The notes under the pieces: model-generated | The model's input: only the letters and a program-made list of their open reading frames with translations | Database searches by the model: none | Told to the model about the DNA's origin: nothing | Source: Oligoflexia bacterium | GTDB taxonomy: Bacteria > Bdellovibrionota > Bdellovibrionia > JABDDW01 | Direction of reading: 5' to 3' | DNA length: 64,000 nt | Assembly (NCBI GenBank): GCA_016715815.1 | Contig: JADJXN010000002.1 | Coordinates: forward strand, 62,001 to 126,000 | Position numbers and translations under genes: made by a program | In this document: in pieces, positions 1 through 7,546 of the stretch | Layout: each line of letters starts with the position of its first letter | How positions within the stretch are numbered: the first letter of the stretch is position 1

Positions 1-249
1 ATTTTTGTTATCGATGTTGAAAACCCCGCTAGCATTCAACGCATTACCGAGGCCACAAAATACAATGGCCGCCCTGCTAATAATGAAGACCCTTCGTTTA
101 GCCCCGACGGCCGCCACATTGTTTACACCTCTGACCGTACAGGAAAAAACCAAATTTATATTATTAGCAGTGATGGTACTAATGAGCGCCGCATTAGTGT
201 TGATAACTCAAATTATTACAAGCCACGTTGGTCCCCCTATTTAAACTAA
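1..249 (+). CDS. tolB: TolB C-terminal beta-propeller fragment (5' end outside window)
   Basis: Frame 1 is open from the first base to a TAA at 247-249. The 82 visible residues contain a PD40/WD40-like propeller blade (DPSFSPDGRHIVYTSDR) and a second blade start ending in PRWSPYLN. E. coli TolB also terminates in a WSPYL motif, which points to TolB rather than a generic PD40 protein. TolB is a periplasmic part of the Tol-Pal envelope system. The gene is cut by the window edge, so its N-terminal domain and start are not visible. The downstream neighbour is a cyclophilin, not pal, so the usual tolB-pal pairing is not kept here. Confidence 0.75.
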   Translation: MFVIDVENPASIQRITEATKYNGRPANNEDPSFSPDGRHIVYTSDRTGKNQIYIISSDGTNERRISVDNSNYYKPRWSPYLN

Positions 250-310
250 AAATTTGCTTTTGATTTAATTATTCAATAGCCTTATTTCATTACTGTAAGG
301 AGAAATAAAT

Positions 311-1024
311 ATGCTTAAGCATTTTTTAATTTTAGCGGCCACTGTGTTTTTTTTCTCAGCTCATTGTTTTGCCCAAACAGAAGAAGCTCCTCCAACAACT
401 GAGACTGCACCACCCGCTTCGACTGAAGTAGCAGCCCCTGTAGAAAAAGAGAAAAAAACAGAAACTAAAAAGAAGGTAAAAAAAGAAGCAAAAGCACAAA
501 CAAAAAAAGGAATTAAACGTATGTACGCTCTATTTGATACAAGCCTAGGAAAAATTAAAATTAAACTTTTTCACGATAAAGCTCCAAAAACCGTAGAAAA
601 CTTTGCCGAGCTTGCTGAAGGTAAAAAAGAGTGGAACGATGGTAGAACTAAAAGGAAAAGTAATTTTTATGACGGCCTTATTTTTCACCGGGTTATACCA
701 AAATTTATGATTCAAGGCGGAGACCCCAATGGCAACGGCACAGGTGGCCCCGGTTACACATTTAAAGATGAGTTTCACCCAGATTTGCGGCATGACAAGC
801 CTGGTATTTTATCAATGGCCAATGCTGGCAAAAACACAAACGGAAGCCAGTTTTTTATTACAACTGTCCCAACACCATTTTTAGATAACAAACACTCCGT
901 CTTTGGAGAAGTTGTTGAGGGCCAAGATGTCGTAGAGGCCATAAGTAATGTGCCCAGAGACATGGGTAACAACAAGCCCGTTAAGGATGTTGTTATTAAA
1001 AAAGTAACCATTATTAGAGAGTAG
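311..1024 (+). CDS. Secreted cyclophilin-type peptidyl-prolyl cis-trans isomerase
   Basis: The 237-aa protein starts at an ATG behind a good Shine-Dalgarno (AAGGAGAAA). A signal peptide (about residues 1-22, ending HCFA) is followed by a low-complexity Pro/Glu/Lys-rich linker (about 23-68) and a cyclophilin domain. Family motifs are visible: FHRVIPKFMIQGGDPNGNG, the SMANAGKNTNGSQFFITT segment, and the HSVFGEV region near the C-terminus. It should catalyse proline cis-trans isomerisation in the periplasm, helping envelope protein folding. It lies 60 bp downstream of tolB on the same strand and 19 bp before cutA, so co-transcription is possible. Assignment to the family is secure; clients are unknown. 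Confidence 0.9.
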   Translation: MLKHFLILAATVFFFSAHCFAQTEEAPPTTETAPPASTEVAAPVEKEKKTETKKKVKKEAKAQTKKGIKRMYALFDTSLGKIKIKLFHDKAPKTVENFAELAEGKKEWNDGRTKRKSNFYDGLIFHRVIPKFMIQGGDPNGNGTGGPGYTFKDEFHPDLRHDKPGILSMANAGKNTNGSQFFITTVPTPFLDNKHSVFGEVVEGQDVVEAISNVPRDMGNNKPVKDVVIKKVTIIRE

Positions 1025-1043
1025 TTATTTTTTGAAAAACAAG

Positions 1044-1349
1044 ATGGTTGTTTTTTTTTCTACTTTTAGCTCAAAAAAACAAGCGCAATGTTTTGCTAAA
1101 AACCTAATATCCCTTAGGCTTGCAGCCTGTGTGAATGTACTCCCTCAAATTGAAAGCCATTATTTTTGGAAGGGTAAAATTTTAAAGGAAAATGAATTTT
1201 TAATTATTGGTAAAACAACGCTCACAAAATTTAGGCAAATTAAAAAGAAAATTCAAACTCTTCACAGCTATCAGGTGCCTGAATTAATTTGTTTTGAAGT
1301 TACTGATGCTCATCCTGAGTATCTGCACTGGGTTCACTCTTATCTGTAG
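1044..1349 (+). CDS. cutA: CutA1-family divalent cation tolerance protein
   Basis: The protein is about 101 aa from the ATG at 1044; a TTG four codons earlier (1032) is an alternative start. It shows the CutA signature: an N-terminal strand (MVVFFSTF), the RLAACVNVLPQIESHYFWKGK block, and a C-terminal YQVPELICFEV strand followed by YLHWV. CutA proteins are small trimeric cytosolic proteins linked to metal tolerance; the biochemical role remains unclear. No strong Shine-Dalgarno precedes either start, so translation may depend on the cyclophilin gene just upstream. The 3' end overlaps the convergent minus-strand gene at 1300-1557 by 50 bp. Confidence 0.85.
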   Translation: MVVFFSTFSSKKQAQCFAKNLISLRLAACVNVLPQIESHYFWKGKILKENEFLIIGKTTLTKFRQIKKKIQTLHSYQVPELICFEVTDAHPEYLHWVHSYL

Positions 1350-1557
1350 AGTCCGCTTCACCAGATTCGCCATAGCCCTGGTAATCAACTTCTATCTCCC
1401 CACCTTTGCGGGTAAATTTTCTCTGCAGCTGAACGGCTAAATCAGAATCATCTTTTCCGCCAGCATAGGTTCGACGAGCTTGAGTAAACGACGGCTCCTG
1501 GGAAAATGCGAATACAGCTAATAAATTTAAAAATAAAAAGAAGCTTAAAGGTTTCAT
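1300..1557 (-). CDS. Small secreted protein of unknown function
   Basis: This 85-aa protein has a clear signal peptide (MKPLSFFLFLNLLAVFAFS) followed by a polar, acidic mature region of about 65 residues with no cysteines and no family I recognise. The C-terminus is rich in Ser, Glu and Asp. The start lies 4 bp after the stop of the 28-aa membrane ORF at 1562-1648, so the two are probably translationally coupled. Its 3' end overlaps cutA by 50 bp on the opposite strand. A role in the envelope is likely from the signal peptide; nothing more specific can be said. Confidence 0.6.
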   Translation of the reverse strand: MKPLSFFLFLNLLAVFAFSQEPSFTQARRTYAGGKDDSDLAVQLQRKFTRKGGEIEVDYQGYGESGEADSTDKSEPSADTQDEHQ

Positions 1558-1561
1558 GGCT

Positions 1562-1648
1562 TTATTTTATAACTAGTTTAAGCGCTATAGCTGCGCCCAA
1601 AAAAATTGCACAAATAAGTAATAACCTCTTTAATTCTGATAATTGCAT
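1562..1648 (-). CDS. Putative 28-aa membrane micropeptide
   Basis: This short ORF begins at an ATG (1646-1648) eight bases after a strong Shine-Dalgarno (GGAGGT) and ends in TAA. The 28 residues start MQLSELKRLLLICAI and continue with a hydrophobic stretch of about 20 residues before a Lys end, as expected for one transmembrane helix. The stop lies 4 bp before the ATG of the downstream secreted-protein gene, which supports a real two-gene unit. I recognise no family. The alternative is a leader peptide whose translation controls the downstream gene. Confidence 0.5.
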   Translation of the reverse strand: MQLSELKRLLLICAIFLGAAIALKLVIK

Positions 1649-1779
1649 CTGCGTAGACCTCCAATATTCCAATATATGGCTATTTTGCGCTCCCAGATCG
1701 CTTAAATCAACCCCCCAGATGGCACAAGCCTTGATTAATTACACTACTGAAAAGAGAGTATCCATTTAAGGAGAAAGAT

Positions 1780-2667
1780 ATGATGTTTAAAAAGACCATT
1801 TTTGTCACAGTGCTTAACCTATTAACAGCGGGCGTTTTAAGCCCCAATATAGCTCAAGCGCAAAATAGAGCCCCTGTTTTAGGTGGTTTATTTGCAGCGG
1901 CTTGCGGAGCCGGAGCCTATAACCATGCCTCCCATGATAGAGGCTGGGCCACTGCAGGAGCCGCCCTTTTTTGCGGAATTATTGGTTATGCCATTGGAAA
2001 TGAAATGGATAAAGCTTCTGTAAGCCAAGCATCAGAGTGCTTAAATAGCGGCAAATCAAGCTGTAGCTGGACAACTTCTGAGAATAAAACTGTAACGGTT
2101 AAGCGTAAACTAATTGAAAACAAACAATGTTACTACACAGCTCAACCTTTTATGACTCCACAGGGTTTAAAAAACTGTGTTTGTTTAATTGATGATGCCT
2201 GGGTTACCACCTCTGTTGAAGAAGTAGATGCTAATGGGCGTGTAATTGTACGTGATTCACGTGATTCTTTAGATGATGACCCCCTTGCTAGAGAAGCAAG
2301 ACTTCTTGAAAGAATAGACCGCATTAGAAGACAGCGCGGTGAAATCTCTGATGAGACTTCTGGTGGCGGCTCTAATCGTGGTGCAGTGACTCTTTCTGAA
2401 AGAGAAGAAGAAGCATATTTAAGATACTACGGCCGTGGTTCTTCTGCCAGAAATGAAAGATCTAGTGAGGAAATTGAAATAGAACAAATTGCTCGCACAC
2501 ATAAAAGTGTTAATGGTTGTATTGTAACTGATGCATTTTTTGAAGCCCCATTTGGAGCCACTGATGATGTGTGCAGACAATTCACTTCTTTTGCAAGTGC
2601 AAATGAAGCCTTAGGGTTTTGCAAAGAAAAAAGCGCAACACCCAGCTCTTGCCGCTTAAAAAACTAA
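1780..2667 (+). CDS. Secreted protein with glycine-zipper-like segment, unknown function
   Basis: The 295-aa protein starts with a signal peptide (about 1-27, ending IAQA) after a good Shine-Dalgarno (AAGGAGAAA). Residues about 34-68 are Gly/Ala-rich (LGGLFAAACGAGAY and FCGIIGYAIGNEM), resembling the glycine-zipper segments of envelope proteins such as the 17-kDa antigen and YMGG families. A cysteine-containing globular part follows (Cys at ECLNSG, SCSW, QCYY, NCVCL), then a charged Arg/Glu region (about 160-235) and a C-terminal part with further cysteines. It is followed by inverted repeats rather than another plus-strand gene. Location in the periplasm or outer membrane is inferred; no activity is proposed. 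Confidence 0.75.
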   Translation: MMFKKTIFVTVLNLLTAGVLSPNIAQAQNRAPVLGGLFAAACGAGAYNHASHDRGWATAGAALFCGIIGYAIGNEMDKASVSQASECLNSGKSSCSWTTSENKTVTVKRKLIENKQCYYTAQPFMTPQGLKNCVCLIDDAWVTTSVEEVDANGRVIVRDSRDSLDDDPLAREARLLERIDRIRRQRGEISDETSGGGSNRGAVTLSEREEEAYLRYYGRGSSARNERSSEEIEIEQIARTHKSVNGCIVTDAFFEAPFGATDDVCRQFTSFASANEALGFCKEKSATPSSCRLKN

Positions 2668-2672
2668 CTCCC

Positions 2673-2701
2673 CAAAAGGTAGCAGGTAGTTTTTGGTAAT
2701 T
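2673..2701 (+). repeat. Left arm of a 29-bp inverted repeat (repeat family 2)
   Basis: This 29-bp arm (core GGTAGCAGGTAGTTTTTGG) is the exact reverse complement of 2809-2837. A diverged copy lies at 36490-36518. It begins six bases after the stop of the 1780-2667 gene. Confidence 0.85.
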
Positions 2702-2808
2702 ATTAACTTATATTTGATTTAGTATCGAATATATTTTAATTACCAATATATTCTGCATCTGGCGTCTACTATGCATAATTTATTTATTATCTGCAAAATA
2801 ACTATGAC
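2702..2808. other. AT-rich spacer between the inverted arms (MITE-like)
   Basis: This 107-bp stretch is bounded by the two perfect 29-bp arms and has no convincing coding content. With the arms it forms a 165-bp unit, a size typical of miniature inverted-repeat elements, though no target-site duplication is evident. The arms also place a very large potential hairpin between the convergent 3' ends of 1780-2667 and the ETF-QO gene. Confidence 0.4.
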
Positions 2809-2837
2809 AATTACCAAAAACTACCTGCTACCTTTTG
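2809..2837 (-). repeat. Right arm of a 29-bp inverted repeat (repeat family 2)
   Basis: This is the exact reverse complement of 2673-2701 (core CCAAAAACTACCTGCTACC). It is followed by short CCTTTTG-type reiterations up to about 2852, just before the 3' end of the ETF-QO gene. Confidence 0.85.
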
Positions 2838-2856
2838 CCCTTTTGCCTTTTGGGGA

Positions 2857-4515
2857 TTACATGAGTTTGTATTGGGGGCCGCTGCCGCCTTCGCGGGGGC
2901 TCCAGCGCGGGCCCAAAACATCTGTGGCTTTACAATCCACACAATTAGGCGCATTTACCACAAGTTGATCACCTCTACGTTCATAAACTCCTGCGGGGCA
3001 AAGGGCTGCGTAAAAATCTGCAACATCGGCAGGGATATCTTTTCCTACAATTAAATGTGACGGAATATCATCACGGGTTTTATTTGCCGACTGAAATACC
3101 CCATCTACTTTTGCAACCACTTTCACACCACTTATGGTTTGTGTTTTTGCAGCCACATCAGTGGCTTTATTTTTCCCAACAATTTTTTCTTCCTGTGCGT
3201 CTTCTTCAGATTTAATAAACCCACCTGGAAAGGCACCTCCTGTAAGAGTCATAAGTGAGGCTTTAAAACCACCCACAAAAAAGCCTGATTTGAAAGCCAA
3301 GCGCATGTTTTTTGTTTTATTTAAATCATCAAAGATAAAGCTGTTTTTAACCATTTCATCATAGCTTTTAAGAATTGCTTTTGAATAATCTTGCAGCTTT
3401 AAAGCTTCAAACGCCGTGCGGGCTGCAAAAATTCCTGATTGCATAGCATAGTGAATGCCTTTTAAAGCTGGCACATTCACCATTCCCACCGTGTCGCCTG
3501 CAAACAAAATTCCATCTCCATGAAGCCTTTCAGGAAGGGCATAAATTCCACCCTCGGGAATTGTTTTAGCGCCCCACTCAACAAGCTCTCCACCCTCTAA
3601 GTATTGAGCAAAAAGTTTATGGGTTTTTAATTTTTGTAAAAGCGCATGCACATCTAAAGTGTGCTCTTTATAATCAAGACCTGCCACTAAGCCAAAGGCC
3701 ACCATGTCATCCCCCATGGGATACATAAAACTTCCACCAAAAGCATCTTTTGGAAGAGGCCACCCAAGTGTGTGAATAACACTTGATGGAACTTTTTTTG
3801 AGCGCCAAACCTCTTTCACACCTAAAGCAAAAATTTGTGGGTTTTGTGATTTTATATTTTGCCATTTTGTATAAGCTTGGCATAAAGGACCACGGGTACC
3901 TTCAGTTAGAATAGTTACTTTTGCTGTTACATCTGTTCCTGGGGTATATCCATTTCCTGGCTCACCCTGACGGTTAAGCCCCACAGCAGTTGTTCTAACT
4001 CCTAAAACCTTTCCACTTTCTTCGCACAATAAACTCTCAGCCGGAAAACCTGCTAATATTTGCACCCCAAGTTCTTCAGCTTTTTGGCCCATCCAGCGAA
4101 CCACTTCACAAATAGAGGCTGTGTAATTGCCACTGTTATGCATTGTGGGCGGAGTTGGAATACACATATGTGAATTTTCGGTTACCAAATAAACACTGTC
4201 ACTTTCGACTTTTTTTCTAAAAGGAAAATCTTCTTCTTTAAGCTCTGGAAATAATTCTTTTAAAGCCCGCGGGTTAATTACCGCACCTGAAAGACAATGC
4301 TCCCCAACAGCCGCAGCCTTTTCTAAAACACCAATTTCTATTTGCACCCCTGCTTTTTTACTAAGCTTTGCTAGCTCAATGGCTCCGGCCAAACCTGCAG
4401 GCCCTGCGCCCACAAATAAAACATCAAGGGGAACATTTTCTGCATTGGGAGCTTCTTTTTTAATAAATTTGTCTATAGGAAGTGGCGGTTGGTATTGAGA
4501 TGGTTTGAATTTCAC
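2857..4515 (-). CDS. Electron-transfer flavoprotein-ubiquinone oxidoreductase
   Basis: The 552-aa protein matches the ETF-QO family over its full length. The FAD-binding GAGPAGLAGAIELA motif is near residue 36, the GEHCLSGAVINPRAL and GGIYALPE segments are present, and a second FAD contact (FAGDTVGMVNVP) follows. A C-terminal ferredoxin-like part contains CPAGVYE and NCVDCKATD. It passes electrons from ETF to the quinone pool during fatty-acid and amino-acid oxidation. The classical [4Fe-4S] pattern has CxxCxxC in the last motif; here the third cysteine is Thr. The start is a GTG at 4515 behind GAGGAGA. The C-terminal RWSPREGGSGPQY tail is intact, so this is not a truncation. Confidence 0.9.
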   Translation of the reverse strand: MKFKPSQYQPPLPIDKFIKKEAPNAENVPLDVLFVGAGPAGLAGAIELAKLSKKAGVQIEIGVLEKAAAVGEHCLSGAVINPRALKELFPELKEEDFPFRKKVESDSVYLVTENSHMCIPTPPTMHNSGNYTASICEVVRWMGQKAEELGVQILAGFPAESLLCEESGKVLGVRTTAVGLNRQGEPGNGYTPGTDVTAKVTILTEGTRGPLCQAYTKWQNIKSQNPQIFALGVKEVWRSKKVPSSVIHTLGWPLPKDAFGGSFMYPMGDDMVAFGLVAGLDYKEHTLDVHALLQKLKTHKLFAQYLEGGELVEWGAKTIPEGGIYALPERLHGDGILFAGDTVGMVNVPALKGIHYAMQSGIFAARTAFEALKLQDYSKAILKSYDEMVKNSFIFDDLNKTKNMRLAFKSGFFVGGFKASLMTLTGGAFPGGFIKSEEDAQEEKIVGKNKATDVAAKTQTISGVKVVAKVDGVFQSANKTRDDIPSHLIVGKDIPADVADFYAALCPAGVYERRGDQLVVNAPNCVDCKATDVLGPRWSPREGGSGPQYKLM

Positions 4516-4588
4516 GTTGAGCTCTCCTCACTTAGTTTTTTGTTTAGTTGTAGCTTTCAAGTAAGGTGGCTTTCAATGATAAAAATTT

Positions 4589-4637
4589 AAGGCCCCTTCT
4601 TTTTGTGTACGCCCACACGATATAAAGAAGGGGCCTT
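4589..4637. terminator. Strong bidirectional terminator hairpin
   Basis: Perfect 14-bp arms (AAGGCCCCTTCTTT at 4589-4602 and its complement at 4624-4637) enclose a 21-nt loop. On the minus strand the stem runs into a T-rich tail, as expected for termination after the PilZ gene at 4676-5236 and before the ETF-QO gene. Confidence 0.8.
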
Positions 4638-4675
4638 TTGAATGCTGCCGATATAGTAAGCCTGGGCCGACTATG

Positions 4676-5236
4676 TTATTTTGCTAATTTCTTAGCAAAA
4701 GCTTGTGAGAAAATATAAGCCAAAGATTTCTCTGGGTTATTGTGCTGATGAGCAAATGCTGCAAAAATTATGGCAAATGTCATAACAGCCACAACAGCCA
4801 AAGTTAGGGTTGAAGATAAAATCGCATTTTTTTCTAAACGTTTTTGAGACTCGCGAATTAATGTAGCCGGAAATTTAAACTCTCTATCTAGGCTCTCCCT
4901 ATTAAGCTGAGTCTGAGATTCATGAATCGCCCTCATAATAAAGGCATCAAAGGCCATTGGAATTTTAAAAAATTGTAGACCATAGCTTTGCTCTAGTACC
5001 CAAACAACTTTGGCCTCGCATTCAAAGTGCTTTTCAGGAGATAGCCAAATTTGAAGGTGTAGCCATTGGCCCCTTTCAAACTTAACCCTTTGAGGCGTTT
5101 TAATGGCTACCCCACCAGGGCATAAATTGATGATATTTCTGGTAATCAGCTCATCGTAATTGACATTTATTTGCCAAAACTCCGTTGGAGCCTTTAATAA
5201 TCTTTGCGTATTTCTTAAGTTAATTGCAGCACTCAT
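4676..5236 (-). CDS. PilZ-domain protein with C-terminal membrane segment
   Basis: The 186-aa protein has an N-terminal PilZ-like domain. An RxxxR motif (RNTQR, residues 8-12) and an NLCPGG motif (about residue 37, matching D/NxSxxG with Ser replaced by Cys) are the c-di-GMP contact sites of the family. The domain continues to about residue 110 (VVWVLEQSYGLQFF). A hydrophobic helix near residues 140-165 (LTLAVVAVMTFAIIFAAFA) would anchor it in the inner membrane. The role is probably c-di-GMP sensing. The Cys substitution could weaken binding. A TATAAT box lies on the minus strand at about 5328-5333, about 90 bp upstream. Confidence 0.75.
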   Translation of the reverse strand: MSAAINLRNTQRLLKAPTEFWQINVNYDELITRNIINLCPGGVAIKTPQRVKFERGQWLHLQIWLSPEKHFECEAKVVWVLEQSYGLQFFKIPMAFDAFIMRAIHESQTQLNRESLDREFKFPATLIRESQKRLEKNAILSSTLTLAVVAVMTFAIIFAAFAHQHNNPEKSLAYIFSQAFAKKLAK

Positions 5237-5405
5237 TTTATAGCTACCCCCTAAGCCTTCATATATGGAAGTTTTAGGCCAACGAATAAGTTTGTAACAT
5301 ATTGATTTTATTGAATTTTAATTATACACCCCTGTATCTGTTTTTGACACCTGTTAAGGGTTTATTAGACACCCCCTATAATCTTCGCCTCAAACCCCAG
5401 CCTAC

Positions 5406-5435
5406 CTTGACAAAAACTTGAGCCATCCCCATAAT
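5406..5435 (+). promoter_or_regulatory. Sigma-32-like heat-shock promoter of groESL
   Basis: CTTGACA (5406-5412) and CCCCATAAT (5427-5435) are separated by 14 bp, close to the RpoH consensus (CTTGAAA, 13-17 bp, CCCCATNT). Transcription would begin near 5441, leaving a leader of about 70 nt before groES. I see no CIRCE operator (TTAGCACTC-N9-GAGTGCTAA). Confidence 0.7.
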
Positions 5436-5512
5436 GCGCAATGATAATGGTTTACGTAACGCGTAAAACAAATTTCTTAATATTTTAGGCAACTTAAAAG
5501 GAGGTCATTTTC

Positions 5513-5815
5513 ATGGCAACAACAGATGTTAATGTAAAACCCCTGCATGACAGAATTTTAGTAGCTCGTCTTGCAGAAGAAGAAAAAACCGCAGGTGGAT
5601 TATTCATCCCCGATAACGCAAAAGAAAAGCCCCAACAAGCAACCGTTGTGGCAACCGGAAAAGGCCGCGTTACTGACGACGGCAAAGTGTTCCCCCTAGA
5701 AGTAAAAAAAGGCGATAAAATTCTTTTCTCAAAATACTCAGGTACTGAGCTAAAAATTGGCGGAAAAGAATACTTAATGATTAGAGAAGAAGACGTTTTA
5801 GGAATTATTAATTAA
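5513..5815 (+). CDS. groES: Co-chaperonin GroES
   Basis: The 100-aa protein is a full-length GroES. It contains the N-terminal KPLHDRILVARL strand, the mobile-loop region (EEEKTAGGLFIPDNAKEKPQQ) and the C-terminal SKYSGTELKIGGKEYLMI block with the final EEDVLGII. It forms the heptameric lid of the GroEL cage in the cytosol. A very strong Shine-Dalgarno (AAAGGAGGT) precedes the ATG. It is 14 bp upstream of groEL, and the heat-shock promoter at 5406-5435 should drive both. Confidence 0.97.
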   Translation: MATTDVNVKPLHDRILVARLAEEEKTAGGLFIPDNAKEKPQQATVVATGKGRVTDDGKVFPLEVKKGDKILFSKYSGTELKIGGKEYLMIREEDVLGIIN

Positions 5816-5829
5816 TAAGGAGAGAAAAT

Positions 5830-7479
5830 ATGTCAGCAAAAGAATTACGTTTTTCTGAAGAGGCTAGAACCTCAATCCTTCGCGGTGTGAATGCTCTTGC
5901 AAATGCCGTTAAGGTAACCCTTGGGCCCAAAGGCCGCAACGTGGTTATTGAAAAATCTTTTGGCGCACCACTTATCACAAAAGACGGTGTTACTGTTGCC
6001 AAAGAAATTGAACTAGAAAACAAATTTGAAAACATGGGCGCACAAATGGTGAAAGAAGTTGCTTCTAAAACCAATGACGACGCCGGTGACGGAACCACCA
6101 CTGCAACAGTTCTTGCACAAGCCATTTACCGTGAAGGTGCAAAAATTGTAGCTGCAGGACATAACCCCATGGATGTTAAGCGCGGGTTAGACAAAGCCGT
6201 TGAAAAAGTTGTTGGTGAGCTAAAAAACATTTCCCAAAAAGTTAATGGCAAAAAAGAAATCGCACAAGTTGGTACAATTTCTGCCAACAACGACAAAGTT
6301 TTGGGTGATTTAATTGCCGATGCTATGGAAAAAGTGGGCCGTGAAGGCGTTATCACCGTTGAGGAATCAAAAACTGCTGAGACAACTTTAGATGTTGTTG
6401 AAGGTATGCAGTTTGACCGCGGTTATCTTTCCCCTTACTTCATTACCAATGCTGAAAGAATGGAAGCAGTTTTAGAAGACGCTTATGTTCTTATTTATGA
6501 GAAAAAAGTAAGCGCAATGAAAGATTTAATTCCCCTTCTTGAAGGAGTAGCTCAACAACACAAGCAATTATTAATTATTGCTGAAGAGGTTGAGGGCGAA
6601 GCTTTAGCAACACTTGTTGTAAATAAGCTTCGTGGCACATTACAGGTTTGTGCTGTTAAAGCCCCTGGCTTTGGTGACAGACGTAAAGCCATGCTTGATG
6701 ACATTGCAACACTAACAGGCGGTAAAGTATTAAGCGAAGAGCTAGGGCATAAATTAGAAAACGCTAAGGTGTCAGATCTTGGCCGCGCAAAGCGCATTGT
6801 TGTTGATAAAGACAACACCACCGTTATTGATGGCTCTGGCAAAAAAGCTGAAATTGAAGCGCGTGTAAAACAAATTCGTGCTCAAATTGATGAAACCACA
6901 AGCGATTATGATAAAGAAAAACTTAAAGAGCGTCTTGCTAAAATGGCCGGCGGTGTAGCCGTTATCCATGTTGGCGGTGCTACTGAAGTTGAAATGAAAG
7001 AAAAGAAAGCCCGCGTAGAAGACGCACTAAACGCAACACGTGCTGCTGTTGAAGAAGGCATTGTTGCTGGTGGCGGCGTTGCTCTTTTAAGAGCTTGCCA
7101 AGCTTTAAAGAACATGAAAGTGGGCGATGCTGAAAAGTGGGGCGTTGATATTATTCGCCGCGCTTGTGAAGAGCCTATTCGCCAAATTACAAGCAATGCA
7201 GGGCTAGATGGCTCCATTGTTGTTGATAAAGTGGTGAGTGATAAAAACCCAAATTTTGGATTTAACGCATTTTCTGAAGAATACTCAGACCTTGTTAAAG
7301 ACGGTGTTATTGACCCCGTTAAGGTTGTTCGTTCTGCTCTTCAAAATGCGGCTAGCATTTCTTCATTAATGCTAACCACTGAAACCATGATTGCAGAAAA
7401 ACCAAAGAAGGAATCTGCAGCGCCAATGCCTGGAATGGGTGGCATGGGCGGAATGGGTGGCATGGAAGGCATGATGTAA
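5830..7479 (+). CDS. groEL: Chaperonin GroEL
   Basis: The 549-aa protein has all standard GroEL features: VTLGPKGRNVVIEKSFGAP near residue 30, the nucleotide-binding DGTTTATVLAQ block, the apical domain, and the C-terminal GGM-repeat tail (PGMGGMGGMGGMEGMM). It folds non-native cytosolic proteins with GroES in an ATP-dependent cycle. The Shine-Dalgarno is AAGGAGA. It is the only groEL in the window, and a terminator follows 34 bp after the stop. Confidence 0.98.
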   Translation: MSAKELRFSEEARTSILRGVNALANAVKVTLGPKGRNVVIEKSFGAPLITKDGVTVAKEIELENKFENMGAQMVKEVASKTNDDAGDGTTTATVLAQAIYREGAKIVAAGHNPMDVKRGLDKAVEKVVGELKNISQKVNGKKEIAQVGTISANNDKVLGDLIADAMEKVGREGVITVEESKTAETTLDVVEGMQFDRGYLSPYFITNAERMEAVLEDAYVLIYEKKVSAMKDLIPLLEGVAQQHKQLLIIAEEVEGEALATLVVNKLRGTLQVCAVKAPGFGDRRKAMLDDIATLTGGKVLSEELGHKLENAKVSDLGRAKRIVVDKDNTTVIDGSGKKAEIEARVKQIRAQIDETTSDYDKEKLKERLAKMAGGVAVIHVGGATEVEMKEKKARVEDALNATRAAVEEGIVAGGGVALLRACQALKNMKVGDAEKWGVDIIRRACEEPIRQITSNAGLDGSIVVDKVVSDKNPNFGFNAFSEEYSDLVKDGVIDPVKVVRSALQNAASISSLMLTTETMIAEKPKKESAAPMPGMGGMGGMGGMEGMM

Positions 7480-7512
7480 TTAAACATCAATTTAAATAAG
7501 AACACCAAGAGA

Positions 7513-7546
7513 CCCTGGGCACGATGCCTGGGGTTTTTTATTTTTT
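7513..7546 (+). terminator. Rho-independent terminator after groEL
   Basis: CCCTGGGC (7513-7520) pairs with GCCTGGGG (7526-7533), including two G-U pairs, around an ACGAT loop, and is followed by two T6 runs. It ends at the 3' end of the convergent gene at 7545-9098. Confidence 0.8.

Noticed and set aside
1506..1769. 87-aa plus-strand ORF
   Set aside because: It lies antisense to the 28-aa ORF and the secreted-protein gene, has no Shine-Dalgarno and no protein-like composition.
2771..2968. 65-aa plus-strand ORF across the right inverted repeat
   Set aside because: Its frame runs through the repeat arm and into the antisense of the ETF-QO end; it has no ribosome-binding site or family features.
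5377..5382. TATAAT as a second groESL promoter
   Set aside because: The best -35 at a normal distance (TTAAGG) is weak, so I keep only the sigma-32-like site.
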